Program-made: the position numbers and the translations under genes
Source: Heliocidaris tuberculata
Lineage: Eukaryota > Echinodermata > Echinoidea > Camarodonta > Echinometridae
Direction: 5' to 3'
Length of the DNA: 64,000 nt
Assembly: GCA_025618425.1 (NCBI GenBank)
Contig: CM046847.1
Location: 2,092,134 to 2,156,133 of the forward strand
In this document: positions 11,070-22,595 of the stretch, piece after piece
Layout of the letters: every line of letters begins with the position of its first letter
Numbering within the stretch: position 1 is the stretch's first letter
The notes under the pieces: generated by a model
Databases searched by the model: none
What the model was told of the DNA's origin: nothing
The model's input: the letters and a program-made list of their open reading frames with translations, nothing else

Positions 11070-12515
11070 GTTGTGAACCCCCAAAATGAGTTGTATCGAG
11101 TCTGTTGGACTGGGTACCTTCTAATTGCTCGATTTTCTTGATAAATTTACCTATTCTATTACAACTCATGTAAAGGCGGAAATAAAATGCTTTAGACATT
11201 GCCAGAGGGCCAGAGCTAGTCCTTGTGACGGACGCATGCTCCGGCGTCAAAAATATAAGGTCAGTGACAGTGTAAGGTATAGTGCTAGGTCCAGGGTGAA
11301 GGAAATGAATTTGGTTAGCATTGTTATTGCCAGAAATTTACTGTGTAGCTGCAATTTGTCGCCAGAAATTGTGTGGTAGGAACCTTATTACATTGAAAAA
11401 TTTGGCGGGTGCATTATGCTTTGCACTTTTCATCTCAAATCTTCTACCTCTTCACCATTTTTATTTAGTTCTTTTATGATGTTTTTACGTGTTTTTGAGG
11501 CTATAGCAGTTGCCATTAGATATAAAAAGGCAACAAATGAAAGTCAATATGTTATTTTATCTTCTGTTCAATTTGCCTGTATAAGATAATAATCTCATTC
11601 AAATTTAATATTCGCTGGACATGCAATCACCAGTCGATTGGTTTTAAAAATGAGTTTTGACCTTTCCAGCTGCTCAAATTGCTTCTCGATTTCAAAACTG
11701 GGAGCAATTCACTTTTTAGTTTATGGAATTAAGAGTTGCCTCTGAGCGTTTAAAGTGACGTAGGAGCAAGGTTCTGCATGAATAATTAACAAGTCTCTTC
11801 TAAACAACTGTACTTAAAGGGAAGATTCAACCATTTTACAATATCCTCATGTAATTCATTGAGAAATCTTAGCAAAACAATAAATTTTAAGTGTTATGGA
11901 AGAAAATATACATACTTCTGTAAATCTTCAAATCTTCAATATAAATGGATTTGCCAAACAGATCAAATGGCGTGAGACTCGCAGCAATTATTTCAAAGTT
12001 TATTCTTTGATATGTTTCATACTTTTACTTGTTCTCGTAGCTATCTTTAACTCGAATAGTTTGCAATGCTTTAATTCAGTTCATCTTAACTGTATTCATA
12101 GCATCTTAACCAAATGAACACATGCATTTATATTTTTCGGGGTCTGCACTGGCATCTTTGAGTGATATAAAAGATTAATTTATAGATTTGTGGTACGGAT
12201 GATGTATGCTTTTTTCCCTCTGGTGATGGGGAAAAAATGAACTATTCGATGACGACAACAGGAAAAACGAACTAGACGGCAAGAAACGGCTTTTCTGGTA
12301 AAACTATTTATTTTCTTGATGTGTACACTCCTAGTGCAACAATCTTATGATGAGGGATATAAATTTCACTAATTATGGTAAGAAATTGTTTTTGGAAGGA
12401 ACATTTCCAATAACTTGCTTATTTTGCTCGCCAAGTTTAGTGTACTTTTCTTTTTTGGCAAGCTGCACCTATATGGTGTCATTCTGATGTGAAAATTGGA
12501 GGAAAAGGTGTTTGG
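11070..12515. other. No feature recognised
   Basis: AT-rich sequence with only short open frames. A good acceptor-like TTTTGACCTTTCCAG lies near 11655-11669 and is followed by an open stretch, but no donor was found, so no exon is called. The region ends in a T-run at about 12517-12538. Confidence 0.4.
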
Positions 12516-12539
12516 TTTTTTTTTTTTTTTTTTTTTTAG

Positions 12540-13375
12540 AATGGTGGAATAAAGGTATCTGTTTTATAAACGATTTATTAGATGATCAAGTAAATATTTT
12601 AGTAAGAGAAGAGTGTGAAAAAAGTTTCAATCAAAATTCAATTTCTTCATGATTACGCACTTTGTCAAATCATAAAATGCAAATATAAATAGTTAAATAG
12701 TTAGAAAGGTGTAATATGTAAATAAATGAACCAAATTCCCTGCATATGTTTCAAACTTGTTGAAAGAATATAAAAAAGGATGTAGACATATATATATCAT
12801 ATCTTGTTAGAAGAAAGGGACAATCATTTGAATATATTATGTAACAGATGGTATGCAGATGGTATATTATTTGATGATGGATATATGCAATATTACATGT
12901 ACTTCAGGACGATGTTTCAGTTTACAATGCATACAACAGTTAGGTACTTTCAGTTAAGACTTTTAAATAGGATATTATATTTGAATAAGGATCTTGTAAA
13001 GTTAAAAATAATTTTAGATAAGAACTGTTCTGTTTGTGGAAGAGAAGAAGAAGATATGGTGCATTTATTTACTCTTGTGACGTGAACAAATTGGAGTCGT
13101 ATGACCGACTGGTTACACAATGTAACACGTTGTAGAATAGAGTTATCATTAATACCTGTCTTGTTAGGTTTCAAAGAAAAACGAAATGATGCTCTGAACT
13201 GTGTTATAATTTGGACCAAACAACAATTATATTTTGCTCGTATACAAAAACCGTACCGGTTTTCCGGACAATTAAGCAATATATCAAGAATTGTTACGCA
13301 AATGAGTGGCAAGTTAGTATACTTGCGAACAAAACTGACAATTCTTTTTTTTTTTTTAATGGATAAATTTTGAGA
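12540..13375 (+). mobile_element. Degenerate Tx1/L1-like non-LTR retrotransposon, C-terminal RT region
   Basis: Broken frames spell features typical of the end of L1/Tx1-clade ORF2. A WWNKGICFINDLLDD segment lies just after the T-run. Then comes TTVRYFQLRLLNRILYLNKD, followed by a zinc-knuckle-like CSVCGREEEDMVHLF and a short C-terminal part ending near 13372. Stops and at least one frameshift (around 13080) separate the pieces. No endonuclease or catalytic RT motif remains, so the copy is dead and 5'-truncated. Its 3'UTR may run to the AATAAAAAAAATG near 13599. Confidence 0.75.
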
Positions 13376-14149
13376 GAAACTTGATTTTTAGTATAATTTC
13401 TATTGCAATTCCCAAACCATTCTCATTTATTGTGTTGCTATTTGGTATTATTTATTATGTATGCTCTGTGTTTAAGCATAACCTTATTTGTTGTTAATTT
13501 CACTATGCTATTACGTTCAACTATGCTGTTTATAAAACGCTTATAACCGTTGACATTCGTTTTGTGTAACATATTACAAATGGAAGGCTCAAACATGAAT
13601 AAAAAAAATGTTGGTAAGCCAAATCACTCATATAATGTGGTATATGTTGAATTTCAAGTTACATTTCTAAACTTCTAAACTTCAAGCCATTGAAGTTCCT
13701 AAAAACAAGCGTTCTGTTCTTAGTGATGAAGACGTTTTGTTCCACATAAAAAGGGGCCGTGAAGATTTAATCAAGCTTTGACCAAAAATATGACACGATT
13801 TCCTCCCGGCGGGTGAAATTGCCCATCTGTTAACATTTTACTTCGCTTTATTATTTTTTCCGCTACATGGAGCATTGTGCAATCATGACCATGTTTGTTG
13901 TTATTGCGATACAGACAGTCCTATTTCCCAGAGGATGTCATACGATAAGGTAAATGATCTTGAAGGTGGTATTAGGTTTAAGCGGTCTTGGCGTCTTACG
14001 AGCTGAGTTACTCTTATATGAACCGTCATTTCCCACTTGTGGTGTTGCTAAGGAGATTTTACGTATTCAGGCAGTTTTGTGGCAACAGCGAACAGACATT
14101 ATTACTGTTCATTACACACATGGGAGCTGATCTGGGAGTGCATGTGGCC

Positions 14150-14295
14150 AACCCCCCCTCCCCCCCCCCCCCCACATCATTAGTACGCTGTGAATATGTA
14201 ACCTAGGCTGTAACTATGTTTTGTCCACCCCCCCCCCTCCACACACACACAAATCACCCCCCCCCCCCCAAAAAAAAAAAAAAAAAAAAAAAAAG
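14150..14295 (+). repeat. Poly-C and poly-A simple-sequence cluster
   Basis: Three C-runs of 10 or more (near 14154-14172, 14228-14236 and 14257-14269) are followed by an A-run of about 24. Nothing coding is supported. Confidence 0.9.
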
Positions 14296-14599
14296 GAGCA
14301 AGGCTCCTGATTATGCTGGGTCATATACAAATGCACAATTTCTGCCATTCAAATATTTATTTCGCAAATCAATCAATAACGAACAGAGTATTTTATCAAT
14401 ATTTGTATGAAAAGTTATATCTATCCATGAAGTATTAGGTGGTAGGATCTTCACCTTGATAATCAGATTGATGAATAAAACGAAATTTTTTAAAATTGTG
14501 TTATGCAATAAAAAAAAAAAAAAGGACATTAAAAAATACCGATTCTAATGATGATGGTGACGATTCACAGCATTTCATATGGCGCTATATTTCTCTTAA

Positions 14600-15088
14600 A
14601 GGGGGTACCCAATGCTCAAACAATGTTAGTTCATTTAAAAGATCATGATTTTATTAGCAGAAAATCATCTGCCTTAAATTTTTTTTTTAATTCGTGTTGC
14701 CAGAAAATCCCCGAAATATGGTAAGATTTCAGGATATTTTGGCCCCTCAGCTGTGTCCCAATTTCAGCTAGGTAACCACAATGACGTCAAAGTGGTTACC
14801 TTGTCGCGCAATTATAGCAAAATGCGCGCAAGGTGTAATGCATTTTGTACAGTCTAGCGCGCAACACATCTGCAATACGCGAACCTGGGTAACCACTTTG
14901 ACGTCATTGTGGTTACTTAGCTGAAATTGGGACACAGATGAGGGGCCAAAATATCCTTAAGTCTTACCATATTTCGGGGATTTTTCTGGCAACACGAATT
15001 TTAAAAAAACTTAAGGCAGATGATTTTCTGCTAATAAAATCATGATCTTTTAAATGAACTAACATTGTTTCAGCATTGGGTACCCCCT
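14600..15088. mobile_element. 489-bp near-perfect palindromic MITE with TTAA duplication
   Basis: The ends are AGGGGGTACCC and GGGTACCCCCT, directly flanked by TTAA at 14596-14599 and 15089-15092. The two arms, each about 200 bp, are nearly identical inverted copies; for example ATCATGATTTTATTAGCAGA on the left is matched in inverted form at about 15030-15050. Only the central 80 bp or so, rich in CGCGC words, is unpaired. TTAA duplications with AGGG-type ends fit Kolobok, and piggyBac is the alternative. No transposase is present. The high arm identity suggests recent activity or gene conversion between arms. Confidence 0.85.
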
Positions 15089-15372
15089 TTAAGCCATTCA
15101 AAGTCGTTATGACAATTTCTTCATTTTTCATGTCCCTGATCTAGTTTTGTGCGATAACATTGTTTGTCGAAGTACAGTTGTAACGATGAAATATGAATCA
15201 TATTATTTTATGTTCTTAGAAGTATGCCTCATGTATGTATGTATCATGGTGTGCTATCAATCTAGTTTGATGTTCATACCATGTGAAGTAGCTTGGCTTG
15301 CCAGAAAACAAGATCAGAATCGAACATGATTAGCGAAACGAGTAAGGAATGAATAAAACAAAAACTTTACAG

Positions 15373-15576
15373 CGAGAGTACAGTCGCCTTAACAGTGTCA
15401 CGCGTCCTGCACTTAATAGTCTCGAGACGAGTGACTCCTCTTCGATCGGAAAACGAAATTTAGCGAATAATCAATCATTTGAAAGTGCAGACAATTCTAA
15501 TATTCGGACATCTTTTAAATCTTTTAAGGATGTTTTAAAAATGGGTGAATTAATATTTAACTTCACTTCTCAAGAG
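15373..15576 (+). CDS. Candidate 204-nt internal exon, product unknown
   Basis: A moderate acceptor (AAAACTTTACAG, ending 15372) opens a 68-codon frame that remains open until just after a GAG|GTTTGA donor-like site (15577). Both junctions are in phase 0, matching the candidates at 7576 and 25422. The encoded segment is polar and Ser/Asn-rich (for example ETSDSSSIGKRNLANNQSFE), like a disordered linker. The donor is weak, and the pyrimidine tract is poorer than in the other two. An ATG at 15349 in the same frame gives the alternative of a short standalone ORF of 77 codons. Confidence 0.25.
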
Positions 15577-15876
15577 GTTTGATAAGATCGGGGACACCTG
15601 CGCATTTCAGCCTACATGAAGTGATTTGACAATCGCTTTATTCTTACGATATAAACATTTGACCTTGAATAGATATGAGCCATTTACTCCATCATTCAAG
15701 AAAAGTGCACTAGCCTCCGACATTTGTACATTGTTCTTCATCATGTTTACCAGAAATGAGATATTTATTTCTCCTCTTATATTGGTTTTCCTTTTATCCG
15801 TAAAATGGTGAATGTCACCTTCTCATCCTCTTTCACCACCAGCTTTTCACTTGCCTGTCTGTCCATAGCTTTCAAA

Positions 15877-15935
15877 AATTCAGGGGCGTAGGGAAAGTGC
15901 CCCCCCCCCACCCCCATGCCCCAATGAAAAAAATC
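15877..15935 (+). repeat. Short copy of the GGCGTAG...poly-C repeat
   Basis: Reads CAGGGGCGTAGGGAAAGTGC followed by a poly-C run and CCAATGAAAAAA. CAGGGGCGTAG resembles hAT termini and the same start seen at 41335. Confidence 0.5.
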
Positions 15936-16070
15936 TAGATTACGGCGATATATTATATATCTCTCACTGTACATTTCTATTACCTATAAATTATTTCTTT
16001 AATATTCTTTTCGTCCCTTGTATATACATAAGGCATTTTTACTTCACTCCCTCCTCCCTTCCTCACTCCA

Positions 16071-16071
<1 letters not shown>

Positions 16072-16148
<77 letters not shown>
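16072..16148. repeat. (TC)n-(TA)n compound microsatellite
   Basis: About 45 bp of TC repeats run directly into about 32 bp of TA repeats. On the minus strand the TA part follows the 3' end of a SINE and looks like its expanded tail. Confidence 0.95.
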
Positions 16149-16151
<3 letters not shown>

Positions 16152-16370
16152 TAAGGAAATAACATATACAACAGCTTTTGCAACTCTCGTGGAAATAAAT
16201 ACAATCGTGAGAAATGAAAACGAGAGAGTAATGGTTGCATAGCTTAAATCCAAGTTCCCCAGAGCTGTCATCCCTTTTTGAAATTTTTGCAAAGGCTGAA
16301 AAAATGTCTCCGCCGGAAATCGAACCCGGATTGTAGAATTGAGTAGTTTCCGTTAACCCAAGACGGTAAC
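16149..16370 (-). mobile_element. tRNA-derived SINE with (TA)n tail
   Basis: On the minus strand the head has GTCTTGGGTTAACGGAAAC and a B-box GGGTTCGATTTCC. The body ends with GAGAGTTGCAAAAGCTGTTG and TTTCCTTACAC, then (TA)n. The same body end next to (TA)n occurs on the plus strand at 62080-62130. This links the two as one SINE family with a dinucleotide tail. Confidence 0.65.
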
Positions 16371-16399
16371 TTTGATTATGGATGCTTCTTGAACCCCCA

Positions 16400-17420
16400 A
16401 TGTGAATACGTATGTATTGAATGGCCTTGCACGGACATGCTTTAGATCCTCTGCCAAACAATTGAATTTCTCTCTTTTGTCCTTATATTATAGAGTTGCT
16501 AATTTAGTCAGCTGCGGTTCCTGTCCTCTAAATTAATTATGAATTGACTTACGAACATCAAAGAATTTTCGCAAACACAGTGCTCTTGGTATTGATGAGT
16601 TAAAAACATGATAACACCAGGGAAATGTAACATTTCCCTGATAACACTATGGATTGGAATTATAGTGGTGTATAAGAGCGCAATGATCTAGGGGAAAATA
16701 TTATTCCATTGATCTTTCCTTACCTCACCCATGGATTTGACTTATATTGTAATAGCTCAAAAATACAAGGACATGTAAAATGTAAAACTTGTCATAGTTG
16801 CGCTTAAATACAGCTCATACTGATGGAAAGATCTTTAATTTATGCCTACTACCTTGCCGTAATTCAAAATTATTTTATGGCATAGGCAGGTAGTGACAGT
16901 AGTGAAAGTAAGAACACCCTATGTGTATATGTAAGGTGCCACATTTATGCATGAAATCTCAGTATGTGCTTGGTTCCAATGATTCCTTTTAAGTAAGCAC
17001 TTTATACTTGTACTTGTATTTATCCTTTTTTTTTTTTTTAATTACTTGATAGTTACTCCCCTTCTTCCTAGCTTGTGTTCTCTTCTCCTCCCTTTCTTTC
17101 TCTTTCTCCTTCTCTCCTTTTTTCCTCTTCTGCTATTTTTCTCTTCCCCAAAACAATTTACTACTTGGGAGTAACTTAATGTACTGTCACATGTTATAGC
17201 TATTTTATTTACTGTAATTCATTATTTTTATTATATTTACCATGTGATCTTCATTTGTACATGCTTGTATACAAATTTAATTTATACACAAGACAAATAT
17301 CGGCCTTTGGACCGTTTGTCCTTGTTTTTGATAGTTTTTAGCTCAATAAAATCCGATATATAATATTAAAATGATTCAAACAAAATATATGTTAAGGAGA
17401 TTAGAGATATATTTATATAT
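16400..17420. other. No gene recognised; pyrimidine-rich LINE-3'UTR-like part
   Basis: The left half shows nothing. From about 16990 to 17360 the sequence resembles a retrotransposon 3'UTR: a T-run, a CTT-rich stretch, then GGCCTTTGGACCGTTTGTCC and an AATAAA at about 17343. No coding part of a LINE is attached, so it stays unassigned. Confidence 0.35.
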
Positions 17421-17424
17421 ATAT

Positions 17425-17684
17425 AAGTTTCTGGACATATAATATACAAGCTTTGCTTTTAAATATGTCCATCTGTTTTCAATATTACTTAATAGGTCAA
17501 TATCTGTGCATCATATTTTTTACTTATTGATATTTGATTATATGCCCCTATGTATGGAAAAACATCATTGTGATATATTATTGTTATTGTATTCATTTTA
17601 TGTTATGCACTGCAGTATTATGTTAATATCAATGATTGAAACAGTTAATAAATCAAATCAAATCAAATCAAAATCAAATCAAAT
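17425..17684 (+). mobile_element. LINE 3' end, copy 1, with (AAATC)n tail
   Basis: Starts near GTTTCTGGACATATAATATA and ends in CAGTTAATAAATC followed by about seven AAATC units. It aligns end to end with 34055-34308, including TATGCACT and GGTCAATATCTGTGCATCAT, but that copy ends in a different tail. A fixed 3' end with short tandem-repeat tails is typical of CR1/L2/RTE-type non-LTR elements. No RT is attached. Confidence 0.75.
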
Positions 17685-17989
17685 ATCTGCCCTTTTTGCC
17701 TCTCTTTGTTTCCTATAGGTGTTTTGTAAACCCACTTGGAAAAGAGAGGTGTGGAAATTTTCTTTTCTTTTTATTTCATGTTATTTGGGGGAAAGGGTGT
17801 TTCTTTGACTATATAATAAAATTAGCCCTGCTAATTTTACCAACACTAAGGTTTCTCAAATTTGAATAAAATACATATAGAGTTCTGACTGATCCTAATC
17901 CAAGTTAGGAACCTGTAAAACCAAAGTAAACATAAGTACAAATAAGGCATTGCCGATCAAACTAATTGAAGACATTGTTTAAAGAATAA

Positions 17990-19522
17990 ATTCCTGTGTT
18001 TTATTTACAATCATGTACAAAGATGCTGGTACTGTGTTTGTGAAAGCAGTACAAATGCGACAAAATGGATATACAGTGTAGAATATAGTTGATGTAACTC
18101 TTTTCTAAATAGAGGCCAATGGGCTATAATAGAGAGAGTAGCTATATGCATAGGCAGTGAAAGGCGTTGGCATAGTACAAACGTGTGTGAAAAGGAAAAA
18201 AACATTTAAGGAAAAAATCCATAGATACTATAGTATAGATAATGGTACAGATAATATAGCATAGACTCTGTGCATCTCCACTCTGTCAAATTGTATTTAC
18301 AATATACCAAAGATCGCCATTAAGACATAGTACATCAAAGGATAGTACGAATGAATACCTGTATGTACAAACATTATTAAAAAATGATCGTTTTATGTAC
18401 ACACATGATCCCCACCTCATTTTCCAGATCTCCATTAAAAAAAAACATGCCGGATCTAATCATTATCTGATTTAAACAATTATGATAGTATGTAATACAG
18501 AGTCCCTAATCATGCTAATAAGTGGCCTGGTCAAATTTGTGGGAAACAAAGTAATGCTACTAAACATTGTAAGTTATGACATGACATGCTTTTTCATATA
18601 AACGATCAACTAACACTTAATCGGCAAAAAAGGTAAGATGATTTTCCAATATATTTTCATCCATATTTTCAAACATGTCTAAATCTAGCTGTTATTATTA
18701 AGTAAAACAAATTCAAGCGTACAAATTCGAGAACAAACACAAAATGGCGAAGAAGAATCCCAACTGATTTATTAAAAAGTGCTCGAATGAACTTCCAAAA
18801 TAGAGTTGTTACGTGACATATAAAACAATGGATTGGATGAAGACACCATAATGATCTTTGACTTATTTTCAATCAAAAAAAGCACATGCAGAATAAACAC
18901 TCGATATTTCAAAATTTAATAAATACAGGATCGGCCATGAAATATTAATGCAAAATAGGTTTCATATTGACCTAAGGGCCATATCTCTTTCGTAAATAGT
19001 TGTCATTTGATATTCATGAACAACAGATTCGTTCCAATTATGGCATTGGCCAAAAAGGAAATGGTATTATTTCAAACATTACGTGAATTGCTAAGATAAT
19101 ATTTTACATGCAGTGAACAGTGCACGATGCCTCTAGACCTAACAATTTATACAGTGATCTACGAATAAACCATCACGACTACTCTTACTTTTTAGAATGC
19201 AGTGACTGTAAATTGATTGATTTCAATCAAACTCTAAAAGCGGTAATCTACTTGAAGTAGCATGACGTAGTCAAACGTGACTGTGCAACACTCTCGCCAC
19301 GAATCGCAATTATTAGGCAGCTAGGCGGATCATTATTCTACACAACATTAATAGTCCACTTCTCAGATTTTAAGTGCTTCATCTCATTTCCTTCGGGTGT
19401 TTTCCCACAGGAAAGGTGGCGGTACATGACAAGGAGGCTACTCAGTTTGAAGTGGTATACTTCGGAGGGAAAGAAATCAAACTATATTATAATTTCTAGA
19501 ATCGAGGGGATTATGATGTTTG
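17990..19522 (-). other. Possible 3'UTR and downstream region of the GPCR gene
   Basis: No repeat copies or open frames are evident here. Minus-strand AATAAA hexamers occur near 18000 and 18768. If the distal one is used, the GPCR 3'UTR would be about 1.5 kb. The lack of simple repeats and mobile elements contrasts with the flanks. This is inference only. Confidence 0.35.
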
Positions 19523-20863
19523 TTAAACGTGTGAGGCACCTTGTAGCAAGTCATCATTTCCCGCAATGGCCGCTACCATGATAAGACTGCCATTGCGGTC
19601 ATCGGATGGACCGGTTCGTTTGTGGACCATTCGAGGAGAACCGGGCGCTTCGGATGTTAAACCGGATTGATGGGTCACGGAATGGGGATTCCCCGCCTGA
19701 GACAGCGTCTGGTTGTTTATCCCGTCATTCTTGGTACCCCGGATGCGACTAGCGAACTTACTGAGGGTGACCCGAAGGTCGGAACGTAGGCTTTCGTTGA
19801 GGAAACAGAATGCGATAGGGTTAATACAGACGCTACACATTGCGAACCAATGGCAGCAGAGATAGGTGAAGGCATCTTTGTGATGGGCCATGTATCGCGT
19901 GACCATGAGATACACATGCAAAGGTAACCAACAGATACCAAATACCAGTACGGCAAGAACTAAGAGTCTTGTTGTGCGGATCTTCCTGCGAGCCGTAGCA
20001 GCTTGCTGAGCAGCCATCGTGTCCCCAACTGCTCTGGTCGACCACAGCTTTCGACCAATACTGATATAGGAAGCGGCAATGATAGTGAAGGGAAGGATAT
20101 ATTGGAAGATAAGAGTGCTCCAAGCTGTAGTATTCTCGATGGTAGAGAAATGCTGTGGAGGATAACTCTCGATACAGGTATACCATGTCGTACTGGCCAC
20201 CTGATAAGTCATTAGCTGTACAAACACAGCGTACGGGATCGCCAGCAGGAAAGCAAGAATCCATATCGATATCGCTATCACAATGGCTGTGGACATGGTG
20301 ATTCGAGGTCGCAATGGATGGACGAGAACGCGATGTCGATCGATCGCGATGATAGTCAGAATGAATGTCGAGACATACACTGACATTACACCCATGTAGT
20401 CAACAAGGTGGCACATAACGACCCCCACGGCCCACAGGTTGGTCAACTGTTTTGTCACAACAAACGGAATATTCAGTACGGTCATTAGGACATCTGACAG
20501 CGCCTGATTGGCCAAGAAGAAGTTGGTGACGCTTCGCATGCGAGATTTTCTCACGACAATGTAGCATACCCCGAAGTTACCCACAAATGAGACGACAAAT
20601 ACTAGCGAATACAGGAATATGAAGACGGAACGAGAGCTACCTATGTTGCTTCCGGGGCTACTCGAGGCTTGGTCTGCAGATGATATATTGAGTGGGCCCT
20701 CATCATCTTCATCTTCTATCAGATTTGAGAGACATTGGAGGTAGACGGTGAAATTTAAATCACGATATGTGTCGCACGTTGATCCCAGGACACCCTTGGT
20801 CGGCGATGTCGAAGACTCATCGACCTCAGTCGTTATTGTCGACGTTGAATCCGTAGAGGACAT
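19523..20863 (-). CDS. Class A (rhodopsin-like) GPCR, NPY/PrRP/GPR83-like neuropeptide receptor
   Basis: A 446-residue, seven-helix receptor read from one uninterrupted exon. The N-terminus (about 77 residues) is acidic and Ser/Thr-rich with N-glycosylation sites NFT (37) and NIS (59). Family landmarks are the TM1 GN (95-96), LSD in TM2 (D124), the disulfide pair C151/C230, DRH at 175-177 in place of DRY, CWLP in TM6 (311-314) and NPIAF at 348-352 in place of NPxxY. ICL3 is basic (ARRKIRTTR). The LVHPLRPR and CCHWFAM segments resemble NPY, PrRP/short-NPF and GPR83 receptors, so the ligand is probably an amidated neuropeptide at the plasma membrane, signalling through G proteins. The start is the ATG at 20863; the frame also extends four codons upstream to a TTG and then hits TGA. 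The C-terminal tail of about 70 residues is Ser/Thr-rich. The exact subfamily is not settled. Confidence 0.93.
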   Translation of the reverse strand: MSSTDSTSTITTEVDESSTSPTKGVLGSTCDTYRDLNFTVYLQCLSNLIEDEDDEGPLNISSADQASSSPGSNIGSSRSVFIFLYSLVFVVSFVGNFGVCYIVVRKSRMRSVTNFFLANQALSDVLMTVLNIPFVVTKQLTNLWAVGVVMCHLVDYMGVMSVYVSTFILTIIAIDRHRVLVHPLRPRITMSTAIVIAISIWILAFLLAIPYAVFVQLMTYQVASTTWYTCIESYPPQHFSTIENTTAWSTLIFQYILPFTIIAASYISIGRKLWSTRAVGDTMAAQQAATARRKIRTTRLLVLAVLVFGICWLPLHVYLMVTRYMAHHKDAFTYLCCHWFAMCSVCINPIAFCFLNESLRSDLRVTLSKFASRIRGTKNDGINNQTLSQAGNPHSVTHQSGLTSEAPGSPRMVHKRTGPSDDRNGSLIMVAAIAGNDDLLQGASHV

Positions 20864-20967
20864 CGCGACAGGCAAAGGAACTCAACCTTTCGTGAGAATA
20901 ATCGCACAAAGCTGGTAGATTATATTCAACGTAGCTCAGCCGGCGACACTCCGTACCATCTAGGAAA
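20864..20967 (-). promoter_or_regulatory. 5'UTR of the GPCR with splice acceptor
   Basis: On the minus strand, CTGTATCTCTTCTATTACAG is a good acceptor ending at 20968. It is followed by 104 nt of leader up to the ATG, and a TGA in the coding frame closes that leader. This suggests an intron in the 5'UTR and an upstream non-coding exon that was not found. It agrees with the common layout of single-coding-exon neuropeptide receptors. Confidence 0.5.
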
Positions 20968-20989
20968 CTGTAATAGAAGAGATACAGAA

Positions 20990-22130
20990 AACAATAGTTT
21001 ATGAGTCCGTTTAAAATTTGTTGTTGCTGTTGTCGTTGATTTCAACATGATGAAATCATTATAAGTCATTCCGTGACCTCAAAGAAGCCTCAAATAGCAC
21101 AAAAAATCATTCACATGTAAAAGGAAGCCATTATGGATCCACTTATATTTTATTAGAAATTTTTTTTCTTGGAAAGCCGGTATAACATCGTGAATTTCCT
21201 TGTTTGGAAAATATTATCTTCTATTTTTTCAATAAAAGCCCAAAATGATATGGATTGAAAAGTGACACCCCTCACTGTTGTTATTCTCCCTTACACAGAT
21301 AGTAGAATAACATTTACTCAAACTACAGGATCACATTATAGATAAAACATCCGTGGCGTCATATGAAGATCTTTGACGATTACAGAGATAGAAAAACAAG
21401 CACCAGAATAAATAATTCGTACAGTGCAACTTCCGCATTAAAACATTTAGACTGACAAAACACTAATGGATCCATCAAAAATGCTATCCATTTTTTTTTT
21501 CTTCTTTTTCTTCTTCTTTCTTTCTGCGACCATCTTACAGATATATTTGAACAAATATGTTTGCTTGGCGATGCTCCTACTACTGCCTACAGTGAAGGTG
21601 CAACTTTAGAACGTTATATCATCACAACCAACTTATTTGATTTCTTGGCGAAATTTACACCGATTCACGATCCGTCACCTCTAGGGATCGGGACAAATTT
21701 CTTTCACATTTCCTACAACATACATTAGATTTTACCTTTCTTGTGTGAGAAAACATCGAAGTATTTTTGTGTTTGGGTATTTTTTATGATTTATCGAATC
21801 TGATTTAGAAAAGGATGCTTTAAATTAAATATTTCCATCCTTATTTTTCAATCCTTATTTTCAATAAGCACTATCAGAACAAATCAGGGATTGTGTGAGA
21901 GATCCAGAGAGAGAGGGGGGGGGGAGAGGAGAGGAGGAGGAGAAGGAGGGGAGAAACAGTCTGTGCTATATGAAATTTTCTTAAATATTGTGTCTTCAAA
22001 TTTTAGTAAACTCATTTTTGCTGATCAAATAATTTGCACAAAACATGGGACCCTCATACTTTTATTCCGCCTGCCTCGCGCCTCCTGAGCTACTAGTTCA
22101 TTCGCTAAATTTCATTTTCATATTATTATA
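20990..22130. other. No gene recognised; small GA-rich tract
   Basis: The sequence is probably the GPCR 5' intron or its upstream flank. A purine-rich run (gagagaggggggg type) lies at about 21900-21955. No first exon or promoter could be placed. Confidence 0.4.
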
Positions 22131-22216
22131 TTTTATATTGACTTAGACGTTAGAGATTCGAGTTCCAGCCGCGGCATTAATGTCCTTTGGCAAGACATTT
22201 GCCACTCTCCATCCAT

Positions 22217-22370
22217 GGCCCTCTTGCATAAAAAGTTGCGTTTAACTGCAACTCAAAAAATTAAACGCAAGTCCTACATGTCCTAAATACGCGATCCTGA
22301 TAGGTTTAAAAATCAACATGATCGAGTTGCTTTTAACATGTTTAAACGCAACATTTTATGCAAGAGGGCC
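22217..22370. mobile_element. 154-bp fold-back MITE
   Basis: The ends GGCCCTCTTGCATAAAA and TTTTATGCAAGAGGGCC are perfect inverted repeats. Further inward GTTGCGTTTAA is mirrored by TTAAACGCAAC. It sits inside the SINE copy, next to a second MITE. Confidence 0.8.
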
Positions 22371-22376
22371 GGGGGA

Positions 22377-22595
22377 GGGGGAGTTTCACAAAGAGTTAAG
22401 TTTGACTTAAAATCATGCGTAAGTGCCAATGCGCATACGGTATTAAACGCGTAATCTCATTGGTAGATTATACCCAATAGCGCGCGTGTCCTCTGAGCAT
22501 GATCTGACCAATGCGGTGATGTGTCATATACGGCACGCAACTAGGAAGATAAGTGCGACTGTAAGTCAAACTTTACTCTTTTTTGAAACACCCCC
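22377..22595. mobile_element. 219-bp fold-back MITE with GGGG(T)GTTTCA-type ends
   Basis: The left end GGGGGAGTTTCACAAAGAGT is mirrored by the right end, which reads in inverted form GGGGGTGTTTCAAAAAAGAG. AAGTTTGACTT and AAGTGC words further inside also pair. The ends resemble those of the element at 33190-33517. A CpG-rich core (GCGCGCGTG) lies near 22482. Confidence 0.75.

Noticed and set aside
19390..19440. Acceptor-like TTTTCCCACAG with a following plus-strand frame
   Set aside because: It overlaps the antisense of the GPCR 3' end and has only a weak donor (GTATAC); judged coincidental.
19717..20264. Additional frames on both strands inside the GPCR
   Set aside because: Shadows of the real gene, whose frame has all seven-helix landmarks.
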